Below, piece after piece: positions 1 to 6,257 of a DNA stretch of 6,257 nt. The DNA lies in assembly GCA_020347545.1 (NCBI GenBank), contig CP070731.1, forward strand, positions 365,692 to 371,948, in the 5' to 3' direction. A program made the translations under genes and the position numbers. Under the pieces are notes generated by a model. The model made no database searches. It was not told the origin of the DNA and saw nothing but the letters and a program-made list of their open reading frames with translations. Positions within the stretch are counted from its first letter, which is position 1, and each line of letters starts with the position of its first letter. The stretch comes from Flavobacteriaceae bacterium. Lineage in GTDB: Bacteria > Bacteroidota > Bacteroidia > Flavobacteriales > Flavobacteriaceae.

Positions 1-92
1 ATAGTAAATGGAAGCGACCATAAAGGAGTAATAATGAATAATACCCCAATAATCAGGTCCGAAGCGAATAATTTTGAGGTAGATAATTTCAT
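1..92 (-). CDS. N-terminus of an unidentified, probably membrane, protein of the polysaccharide cluster (cut by window edge)
   Basis: An open frame starts at the ATG at 92-90 on the minus strand and runs off the left edge after 30 full codons. The start overlaps the wzx stop as ATGA, a typical sign of translational coupling, so the two genes are very likely in one operon. The visible protein begins MKLSTSKLFASDLIIGV and continues with a hydrophobic stretch rich in Ile, Leu and Phe from about residue 13, with Pro and Trp near residues 23-25. That fits a first transmembrane helix after a short cytoplasmic tail. In clusters of this type the gene after wzx is often a Wzy-like polymerase or another membrane protein, so an O-antigen polymerase is one guess. 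Thirty residues cannot settle the family, and a glycosyltransferase or acyltransferase is not excluded. Confidence 0.6.
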   Translation of the reverse strand, partial: MKLSTSKLFASDLIIGVLFIITPLWSLPFT

Positions 93-1354
93 ATTTTACT
101 AAAAATCAGTTTGTATTTTATCGCAAACCCGATCCTGAAGCTCATTATGAGCAGATCAACACAGATTCTGGCGTATACAAGCGCAATCAGTGTGAAGCTA
201 TCCATCAGCCACATGATAAACAATATCAAGATATACATTATTGACGGAATGATAATGCTGAAATTAAATTCTTTGGAGTAACCAAAGGCAACTAAAGTGT
301 TGGTTCCCAGAAAATAGGTGATGACCACAATGGGAATCAAAACACTTAACGGCTTTAAAAGAAAACCATAGGCAATGAGTTCATTACCTCCCAGGACGGA
401 TAGCATAAACTCGGCTTTCCAATAGGCGAGAAGCCCTAAAGATACTGCAATAAAGGAGGCAACATAAATCAATTTTTGATTCATCATTTTGTTCCTGTTT
501 CGAGCAATAGTAGGAAATAATACAATTGAAAGTGTCTCAAAAGGAAGATGAAAGGCCGCTATAATTTTAAAAGATACATCAAAACCGGCGACATCGTGCA
601 TGGTAAAATAAATTCCTGCAATTAAGATAATCAGCAGATTAATTGATTTTGTGCATAATGCACTGACAAAAAAGCCTGATCCCTCCTTTAAAATGTTTTT
701 TACAGACGAAAATGTAACGCTGATAAGCCGGGTGTTGAATTTCCTTAATACCAGGAAGAAAGAAAAGATCCCTATTAAAAATTGGCTCACACTCAAAAAA
801 AGTGCATAAATGATCATGTCATCGGAATCGGAAACCAGTGTCAAGGTAAGTATGACCAGGACCAGTTTAAAGACAAAAACAATTTTTGTTGGGAGATCAA
901 GCTTTTCTTTACCTTGGAAGAACCATAAAGGGAAAAGAGCTTCTCCCAGAACAAACCCCAATAAGATGATCATCAGTCCCTTATGAGCAAATAGAACGGG
1001 TGAGATATAAATTAAAAGAAGATATAGGCATGAGGTAACCGAGAAAAGTATCATTTTACTCGCGAAAATTACCGAAAAAATACTGTTCGTTTTTTCAGGA
1101 TTATCTCTGTTTTCGGTTATATATCGTGCGGCATAAGTGTTAAAACCAAAATTAACTGTGATGACCAGGTATTGAATGATTGAAAATGCCCAGACAAAAA
1201 CTCCATAAGTTTCACCACCCAGAATTCGAACAAGAAAAGAGATAAGAATATATTGACTGAGTATATTAAAAAACCTTAAAAGCGATAGATAAGAAAAATT
1301 TTTAAATACTATTTTTCCGTCAGGGTGAATGTTTTTTAGGTTGGATAATTTCAC
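89..1354 (-). CDS. wzx: Wzx-type polysaccharide flippase (oligosaccharide flippase family)
   Basis: This 421-residue integral membrane protein is almost entirely hydrophobic, with roughly 12 membrane helices. Its length and layout fit the Polysacc_synt (PF01943) branch of the MOP exporter superfamily. Family-like features are the N-terminal LVRILGGETYGVFVWAFSI (about 41-59), the FPLWFFQGKEKL motif (about 141-152), and the FPTIARN segment (280-286) after a helix. Such proteins move undecaprenyl-pyrophosphate-linked oligosaccharide units across the inner membrane for export. The start is GTG at 1354-1352, with an in-frame TAA immediately upstream, so the frame cannot extend further. The next Met is near residue 101, which would cut away conserved helices. 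The gene lies 62 bp after the Wzz-like gene, and its TGA overlaps the next ATG. The substrate cannot be read from the sequence. The symbol is given by function and does not imply a close E. coli orthologue. Confidence 0.88.
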   Translation of the reverse strand: MKLSNLKNIHPDGKIVFKNFSYLSLLRFFNILSQYILISFLVRILGGETYGVFVWAFSIIQYLVITVNFGFNTYAARYITENRDNPEKTNSIFSVIFASKMILFSVTSCLYLLLIYISPVLFAHKGLMIILLGFVLGEALFPLWFFQGKEKLDLPTKIVFVFKLVLVILTLTLVSDSDDMIIYALFLSVSQFLIGIFSFFLVLRKFNTRLISVTFSSVKNILKEGSGFFVSALCTKSINLLIILIAGIYFTMHDVAGFDVSFKIIAAFHLPFETLSIVLFPTIARNRNKMMNQKLIYVASFIAVSLGLLAYWKAEFMLSVLGGNELIAYGFLLKPLSVLIPIVVITYFLGTNTLVAFGYSKEFNFSIIIPSIMYILILFIMWLMDSFTLIALVYARICVDLLIMSFRIGFAIKYKLIFSKI

Positions 1355-1416
1355 TTATTTCGTAAAAGGCAAAGAGTTATACGAGGAGTTAACACTTTAA
1401 TCTGTTTATCTGTGAT

Positions 1417-2487
1417 CTACATGGATTCCTTATACGTCATCAATTCCTTATCGAGTTTTCTAAACCCTATCAAAAGAAACATTAGTGAAAACCCACCAAT
1501 AAGCCCGATAACGGCAAAATTTCTGTACCAGTAGTTTACTTTCATTCCAACAACATCAAAACCGGACATAATATTGACAACTTCTTTTTCAGAGGTCAGC
1601 TTGACATTTACTTCAATTAATTCTTCGTTCATGACCATGTATTTGTCAAAAACATCGACTTCTTTGGAGCTGTTTCCAGTTTCAGACATAAATATATTCG
1701 TACCTGAACTTTCTTTGCTACTTTCGGCCAGAAGTACTTGTTTATATAAATTCCTCAACGAGTCAAGTTCATTCATGGAATTTTCCAAAGCCACTTTTTT
1801 TCTGAGTAAATTGGCATAGGACGTTGATTTTAAATTTCGGTAATAATCATTATTTATGACGGAATTGATAATGGATTTTTCAAGTTTTTGAAAGATAAAT
1901 TTGTCTTTGGCCGTAACGGTGACAATATGATATTTAAAGGATTCAATTGGTTGTTCCTTTGAGAAGGTTTTAAAATTTATAAGCCTGACTGAATTACTGT
2001 CTAGTTCTGAAATGAAGTTTTTATAAGCAAGAATGACCTCATTCTCATTTGAGTAGGGTTCTGCCTCTATCCATGAGATAGTCTCAGCTTCTTGTTCGGT
2101 TATTCCAAGGCTCGATGCCAATCGTTCAAAATCATCCTGTTTAATGAGGTTTAAATAGTATTCAATATTTTTATATAGTTGAACTGAAGATCCATAATTA
2201 GGTTCAACAGTCATTGAAGATTCGTATTGAGGATCTTTTAAACCATACTGATAGATTGCTCCCAGACTTCCTCCAATTATTGCCGCCAACAGCATTTTTT
2301 TGAGGTTGAGACGTATGAACAGTAAAAATGTCAAGATCCAGTTAAAAACAGTGTTGATCACCTGAAAAACAGCGTTTACCAACTGTGTAATTCCTTTGCC
2401 TATAATCAGGAAAAGTTGTGAAATGTCAACATCCTCTTCCCTGTTACTAAGTTGTTTGTTACTATTGTTTTCTTCAATTTGATCCAT
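1417..2487 (-). CDS. Wzz-like polysaccharide chain-length determinant / co-polymerase, no kinase domain
   Basis: This 356-residue protein has the topology of polysaccharide co-polymerases: a cytoplasmic N-terminus, a first membrane helix at about 64-80, a large periplasmic region, and a second helix at about 323-341 (VIGLIGGFSLMFLLIGF) followed by a short basic tail. A Wzz-like entry follows TM1, with Gly-Gly at 72-73, then DPQYESSMTV (85-94) and an aromatic LYKNIEYY segment (104-111). Residues about 223-256 look like a coiled coil, as expected for the periplasmic arm. There is no Walker-type BY-kinase domain after TM2, so it resembles classical Wzz more than a Wzc fusion. Residues 22-59 are an extra hydrophobic or amphipathic stretch before TM1. 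Its role would be to set the length of chains made from units flipped by the Wzx encoded downstream. The ATG at 2487 has no Shine-Dalgarno sequence, which is usual for this phylum. It appears to be the first gene of its transcription unit. Confidence 0.8.
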   Translation of the reverse strand: MDQIEENNSNKQLSNREEDVDISQLFLIIGKGITQLVNAVFQVINTVFNWILTFLLFIRLNLKKMLLAAIIGGSLGAIYQYGLKDPQYESSMTVEPNYGSSVQLYKNIEYYLNLIKQDDFERLASSLGITEQEAETISWIEAEPYSNENEVILAYKNFISELDSNSVRLINFKTFSKEQPIESFKYHIVTVTAKDKFIFQKLEKSIINSVINNDYYRNLKSTSYANLLRKKVALENSMNELDSLRNLYKQVLLAESSKESSGTNIFMSETGNSSKEVDVFDKYMVMNEELIEVNVKLTSEKEVVNIMSGFDVVGMKVNYWYRNFAVIGLIGGFSLMFLLIGFRKLDKELMTYKESM

Positions 2488-2524
2488 GAAATCAATATTT
2501 GTTAAAAGAGTAAAAATACTTAAA

Positions 2525-2532
2525 CAAACCTA
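2525..2532 (-). promoter_or_regulatory. Candidate Bacteroidota -7 box for the polysaccharide operon
   Basis: The minus strand reads TAGGTTTG here, an exact match to the Bacteroidota -7 consensus TAnnTTTG. It would place transcription start near 2518, about 30 bases before the Wzz-like ATG and downstream of the terminator of the previous gene. I found no TTG at the usual -33 distance, so the call rests on the -7 box and its position. Confidence 0.38.
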
Positions 2533-2538
2533 AGTTAC

Positions 2539-2558
2539 ACAACAATTTTAGATGTTGT
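2539..2558. repeat. Short inverted repeat upstream of the Wzz-like gene
   Basis: ACAACA (2539-2544) and TGTTGT (2553-2558) are perfect 6-base inverted arms separated by 8 A/T-rich bases. The dyad sits just upstream of the candidate -7 box, over the expected -33 region, where an operator could lie. It is short and could be chance in A/T-rich DNA. Confidence 0.3.
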
Positions 2559-2576
2559 TTGTTATTCTTACACTTT

Positions 2577-2616
2577 GAAACAAAAGATACCCAACTTGAA
2601 TGGTTCAAATTGGGTA
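2577..2616 (-). terminator. Rho-independent-type terminator after the FadL-like gene
   Basis: Arms at 2588-2600 and 2604-2616 form a 13-bp stem around a 3-base loop. On the minus-strand transcript all 13 positions pair, one as a G-U wobble; on the plus strand the same position is a C-A mismatch, so the hairpin favours minus-strand transcription. The stem is followed on that strand by the T-rich tract TCTTTTGTTTC. It lies 22 bases beyond the FadL-like stop codon and separates the lipoprotein/porin unit from the polysaccharide operon. Confidence 0.75.
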
Positions 2617-2638
2617 CCGTAACATCTTTACTTTTCGT

Positions 2639-4000
2639 TTAAAAAGTGACCACTAAAGAGGAGGTAAATCTTTTATTTGTAATATCGAGTTGTGCAGGAT
2701 TCACTCCTTCCGCATTCATAAATCGATATTGTTCCTGGTAATCTGAATTGTCATAGGCAAAATCCAGGCCAAATCGTTTCGAAAATTTCACACCAAGCCC
2801 CAGGGAATAACCCTTTACATCATAATCGGTCGAGGAACTTACATAAGGAGACTGGATAATTTTATATCCTCCTCTAAAGCTTAAAATGTTATACTTCCAT
2901 TCAGTTCCTATTCTGAATGAATTCGTATTTCTTAAGCCTGTATTAAGTTCCGCATTCTCATCGATAAAATTGCTGGAAGGTTGGAGTTTGGTATTTTTAA
3001 ATCCCTGGTAGGTGTAATCGAAACTTATCAAACCATTTTTTCCAAATACATAGGCAACACTTCCAATGAATTTACTCGGGGTCTTAAGCTTATAATCATA
3101 GTAATTTGGAAGAGGATAATCCGGGTTGGGATCCAATTCACCATTGAACACATAGGTTCTTCGGTATTCGAATCGCTCGGAAAGGTTGTACCAAATGGGA
3201 GACTGATAGGCAGCACCTAATCGCAATCCTTCTATAGGGGTAAGGATCAACCCTAAACCAAAATTAAAACCATTTCCATAGGTTGACAGGTATTCAACAT
3301 TTCTAACGTCCATTGAGTTCCCTTGTCCGTCGTTGCTACTTTCTTCAAATATGGTATTCTGATAAAAATTGATATGGTGGAAAGCCATTGAGCCTCCCAT
3401 ATAGAGCATATCCTTGTAAAGCGTCGCAAAGCTAAAACTGAATTTGTCATTCAAACCTGATGTATAATTGTAGAAATATTGATCATCAACATTGATATAA
3501 TTTATGTCGTTATCAGGATCATTGTCAAAATTAAAGTCAGGGTCATCAGGATATTCAGGAATTCCGCTGTTTCCTCGAACTACATAATTATTGTTGTAAT
3601 GATTTACCACGCTATAATTAAAACCAAAAGCGAATTTGTAAATATTGGGGTTCCCAAAACTGTCCCAGCTGTTTAATCCGCCAATTTGAGCAAATCGAAA
3701 GTAGTCGTCATTATTATAAACGGTATTGCCGTAAAAGGTCGAATTGATATCGGTATCCCTGTATGTAAGGGTAGTTGAGAATTCTCCATTGTTGTAAACC
3801 GCCAGTCCCGCCGGATTCACATCAACAGCAGTCATGTCATTTCCCAAGGCTCCGAATGCCCCGCTTAATCCCATATATCTGGCAGTTCCTAAAGTGTTCT
3901 CAGTTGAAAATAGAACGGCCTGATCTGTATAACTCAACGATTGAGCCGAGATGGTAAAACTACATAGCAATAATATTACCAAAAGTATTTTTTGATTCAT
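2639..4000 (-). CDS. OmpP1/FadL/TodX-family outer-membrane transport protein
   Basis: This 453-residue protein starts with a Sec signal peptide (MNQKILLVILLLCSFTISAQ, predicted cleavage around residues 19-20). The N-terminal segment GAFGALGNDMTAVDVNPAGL (48-67) carries the NPAG element typical of the FadL family plug region. The rest is made of alternating polar/aromatic strands with Asn/Asp/Tyr-rich loops, and the last strand ends TSSLVVTF with a terminal Phe, the usual signal for outer-membrane assembly. Length and layout fit a 14-strand FadL-type barrel, a family that takes up hydrophobic compounds such as long-chain fatty acids or aromatics. Flavobacterial members are often labelled 'outer membrane protein transport protein' or 'hemin receptor', and the true substrate is unknown. 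An acidic Asp/Asn/Pro-rich loop lies at about residues 150-173. The gene follows the lipoprotein gene by 21 bp with no terminator between, so the two are probably co-transcribed. Confidence 0.85.
   Translation of the reverse strand: MNQKILLVILLLCSFTISAQSLSYTDQAVLFSTENTLGTARYMGLSGAFGALGNDMTAVDVNPAGLAVYNNGEFSTTLTYRDTDINSTFYGNTVYNNDDYFRFAQIGGLNSWDSFGNPNIYKFAFGFNYSVVNHYNNNYVVRGNSGIPEYPDDPDFNFDNDPDNDINYINVDDQYFYNYTSGLNDKFSFSFATLYKDMLYMGGSMAFHHINFYQNTIFEESSNDGQGNSMDVRNVEYLSTYGNGFNFGLGLILTPIEGLRLGAAYQSPIWYNLSERFEYRRTYVFNGELDPNPDYPLPNYYDYKLKTPSKFIGSVAYVFGKNGLISFDYTYQGFKNTKLQPSSNFIDENAELNTGLRNTNSFRIGTEWKYNILSFRGGYKIIQSPYVSSSTDYDVKGYSLGLGVKFSKRFGLDFAYDNSDYQEQYRFMNAEGVNPAQLDITNKRFTSSLVVTF
3482..3553 (-). 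other. Acidic Asp/Asn-rich loop in the FadL-like barrel
   Basis: Residues about 150-173 hold roughly ten Asp within 24 residues, including DPDFNFDNDPDND, and few hydrophobic residues. The alternating Asp pattern resembles calcium-binding DxDxD loops of surface proteins, but no complete EF-hand or type-3 repeat with its Gly is present. It is predicted to lie between two strands and is probably an extracellular loop. Confidence 0.5.
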
Positions 4001-4021
4001 AATGAATGATTTAATTAACCG

Positions 4022-5347
4022 TTATCTGTTTCTTGAACTATTTCCAGAAGATGGTCTGGAACCCGTAGACGATCGGGAATAATTTCCACCGGAAGATGAT
4101 CGAGACACTCCCGAAGATTGTTTTACAGAGACTGATTTGACAACCTGACTACTCGAACTGCTTCCAGATCTCGTGGCAGTTCTGCTCGACCTTGCTGTGT
4201 TACCCGATCTGCTTGACCCAGCTGAGTTCCCCGATCTGCCGGAATTACTATAAGAGGTTTGAGTCCTTGATGAGGGCACATATCTCTCATAACGCTGAAT
4301 ATTTCCATTTTTTCTCGCATTCGCATAGGATACGCGGCTTTGGCTTATTTTCTTTTGTTGACTTTGCCCTCTTTTGATAAAGGTTCTGTTGGTCGACTGA
4401 GTTCTATCGTCAGTTCTGTTGTCCATTTGGTTGTAAGACATTTGTCTTCTTCCGGAACTACTTCTCATTCCTGATGAACCTCCCCTGTACCCGGAAGAAC
4501 TTCCTCGGTATCCTGAAGAACTACCTCGGGAACTTGGACTATAAGACCTTGTACTTCTTCCCATTGATTTATTTGAAGATCCACTATTATACGACCTTGA
4601 ATTACTCCTGTATCCCGCACTGTTATTTCGGGTGTTACTGTAACTCGATCTGTTGTAATAGGACCTGCTATTTCTTGCAGAAGCACTGCTGCTTCTTCTG
4701 GAAGAATAATTAGTAGCCACATTTCTGCTACTGCTGTTTCTATTATATCTTGAATTAAAGGAATCTGAACGGTTAATCCTTCCGGTATTCAATCTGCTGG
4801 TATTATGGGCATATCTTTTTCCGTAGGTTGCTCTTTCGTAGTATCCAGGATAATAAGGAGGATAATAAGGTGGATAATAAGGTGGGTAATAACCCCATCC
4901 GGGATATCCCCAACCCCAGCCGTAGCCATAACAAGGGTATCCCCATCCATAATATCCACCCCATCCGTAACATGGACCGCCCCATCCGTAATAGCCTCCA
5001 AATCCGAAGCTAACATTTATACTGACGGAAGAGGTTCCTTCCCATGGTGGATTTGAATAATATCTGTTTTCCACGTAAACCGTGTCATTTTCATAATTTC
5101 CTTCATAAGCTTCAACATCGGTAAATATTTCCTCATTATTGGCATATTCACCTCCAAAGTAATTACTGTAGTAATCGCCTCTGGCATTTTCCACAACAAC
5201 AACTTTCTGGGTATCCGGGGCACCATAGATTCCATCATCATCGTTATAAGCGTGTTGTGACGAGCCACAAGAAGAAAAACTTACTGCAAGCAATCCCAGC
5301 ATCGTACTGTAAAAGAGAATGTTTTTAATTGGAGTAATGTTTTTCAT
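4022..5347 (-). CDS. Low-complexity lipoprotein: Gly/Tyr/Trp block, YYPP repeats, Ser/Arg-rich tail (function unknown)
   Basis: I do not recognise a named family for this 441-residue protein. It starts MKNITPIKN, then a hydrophobic stretch leads to a lipobox-like VSFSSC with the acceptor Cys at 27, so it is predicted to be a lipoprotein (the -3 residue is Phe, slightly off consensus). Residues 31-100 are acidic and Tyr/Asn-rich. Residues 114-152 are a Gly/Tyr/Trp block with repeated YGWG units and two Cys (126, 139). Residues 153-170 are a tandem YYPP run. Residues 171-441 are basic and low complexity: by my count about 82 Ser and 43 Arg but only about 6 Asp/Glu in 271 residues, with a GSSSGYR unit repeated at 275-288. 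The start is well placed for a lipoprotein signal and lies 104 bp from divergent proS. The gene probably shares a transcript with the FadL-like gene 21 bp downstream. The tail is predicted disordered; binding to anionic surface polymers is only a guess. Confidence 0.8.
   Translation of the reverse strand: MKNITPIKNILFYSTMLGLLAVSFSSCGSSQHAYNDDDGIYGAPDTQKVVVVENARGDYYSNYFGGEYANNEEIFTDVEAYEGNYENDTVYVENRYYSNPPWEGTSSVSINVSFGFGGYYGWGGPCYGWGGYYGWGYPCYGYGWGWGYPGWGYYPPYYPPYYPPYYPGYYERATYGKRYAHNTSRLNTGRINRSDSFNSRYNRNSSSRNVATNYSSRRSSSASARNSRSYYNRSSYSNTRNNSAGYRSNSRSYNSGSSNKSMGRSTRSYSPSSRGSSSGYRGSSSGYRGGSSGMRSSSGRRQMSYNQMDNRTDDRTQSTNRTFIKRGQSQQKKISQSRVSYANARKNGNIQRYERYVPSSRTQTSYSNSGRSGNSAGSSRSGNTARSSRTATRSGSSSSSQVVKSVSVKQSSGVSRSSSGGNYSRSSTGSRPSSGNSSRNR
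4838..4891 (-). repeat. 12-bp tandem repeat encoding Tyr-Tyr-Pro-Pro
   Basis: Four consecutive 12-bp units of the form TAT TAT CCN CCT (the last ending GGA, and the first with TAC as second codon), followed by a TAC TAC remnant, encode YYPP x3, YYPG, YY at residues 153-170. The units differ at only a few bases, so copy number could change by slippage while the frame is kept. Confidence 0.85.
4892..4999 (-). repeat. Imperfect Gly/Tyr/Trp-coding repeats
   Basis: This stretch encodes residues 117-152, where YGWG units recur (YYGWGGPCYGWGGYYGWGY and on). At DNA level CCCCATCCGTAA occurs exactly at 4959-4970 and 4980-4991 (plus-strand reading), with a near copy at 4941-4952. The Pro-Cys-Tyr-Gly unit occurs twice in the protein, at 125-128 and 138-141. 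Confidence 0.7.
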
Positions 5348-5352
5348 AGTGA

Positions 5353-6257
<905 letters not shown>

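Noticed and set aside
81..1354. Near-identical first 12 bases of wzx and of the next gene (TGAAATTATC shared)
   Set aside because: The similarity ends after four codons and is easily explained by common A/T-rich early codons; it does not look like a duplication.
1355..1416. Possible promoter or terminator between the Wzz-like gene and wzx
   Set aside because: I saw no strong hairpin with a T-tract and no TAnnTTTG box; 62 bp is compatible with one operon.
1574..1819. Plus-strand open frame of 81 codons opposite the Wzz-like gene
   Set aside because: It is antisense to a supported coding region and has no leader or domain evidence.
2981..3957. Short open frames on both strands inside the FadL-like gene
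   Set aside because: They overlap a clear signal-peptide-bearing barrel gene and show no family features, so they are chance frames.
4465..5268. Several open frames of 60-85 codons on both strands inside the low-complexity lipoprotein gene
   Set aside because: They arise from the repetitive Ser/Arg/Gly/Tyr codons in alternate frames, have no recognisable domain or plausible leader, and lie wholly within a well-supported gene.
4022..5347. Possibility that the Ser/Arg-rich gene is a eukaryotic SR protein or contamination
   Set aside because: It has a bacterial lipoprotein signal and no introns, and it sits between typical flavobacterial genes with matching spacing and strand organisation.

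Overview
The window looks like chromosomal DNA from a member of the Bacteroidota, most likely family Flavobacteriaceae. The signs are low-to-moderate GC, A/T-rich leaders with no Shine-Dalgarno sequences, promoter-like TAnnTTTG boxes instead of sigma-70 hexamers, a eukaryote/archaeal-type prolyl-tRNA synthetase, a flavobacterial-style OmpP1/FadL porin, and a Wzz-like protein of the kind found in flavobacterial polysaccharide clusters. This placement is inferred from gene content; no marker gene such as 16S rRNA is present.

Layout, right to left. From 5452 to the right edge, on the plus strand, is the 5' part of proS (class II prolyl-tRNA synthetase). It is divergent from everything else across a 104-bp intergenic region that holds a good TAnnTTTG promoter, a dyad and an A9 tract. 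On the minus strand, 5347-4022 encodes a low-complexity outer-membrane lipoprotein: lipobox, then an acidic segment, a Gly/Tyr/Trp block, a Tyr-Tyr-Pro-Pro tandem repeat, and a long Ser/Arg-rich tail. It is followed after 21 bp by an OmpP1/FadL-type beta-barrel gene (4000-2639). This probable two-gene unit ends at a strand-specific hairpin terminator (about 2577-2616).

Below the terminator a second minus-strand unit begins. It holds a Wzz-like chain-length/co-polymerase protein without a kinase domain (2487-1417), a Wzx-type polysaccharide flippase with a GTG start (1354-89), and the first 30 codons of a further, probably membrane-embedded protein whose ATG overlaps the wzx stop (92-1). This looks like the start of an exopolysaccharide or O-antigen cluster that continues beyond the left edge: Wzx would flip undecaprenyl-linked repeat units, a polymerase would join them (possibly the cut-off gene), and the Wzz-like protein would control chain length.

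The least explained item is the Tyr/Gly/Pro- and Ser/Arg-rich lipoprotein paired with the FadL-like barrel. I found no CRISPR array, tRNA, rRNA, insertion sequence or clear novel defence system. Every gap between genes is shorter than 160 bp.
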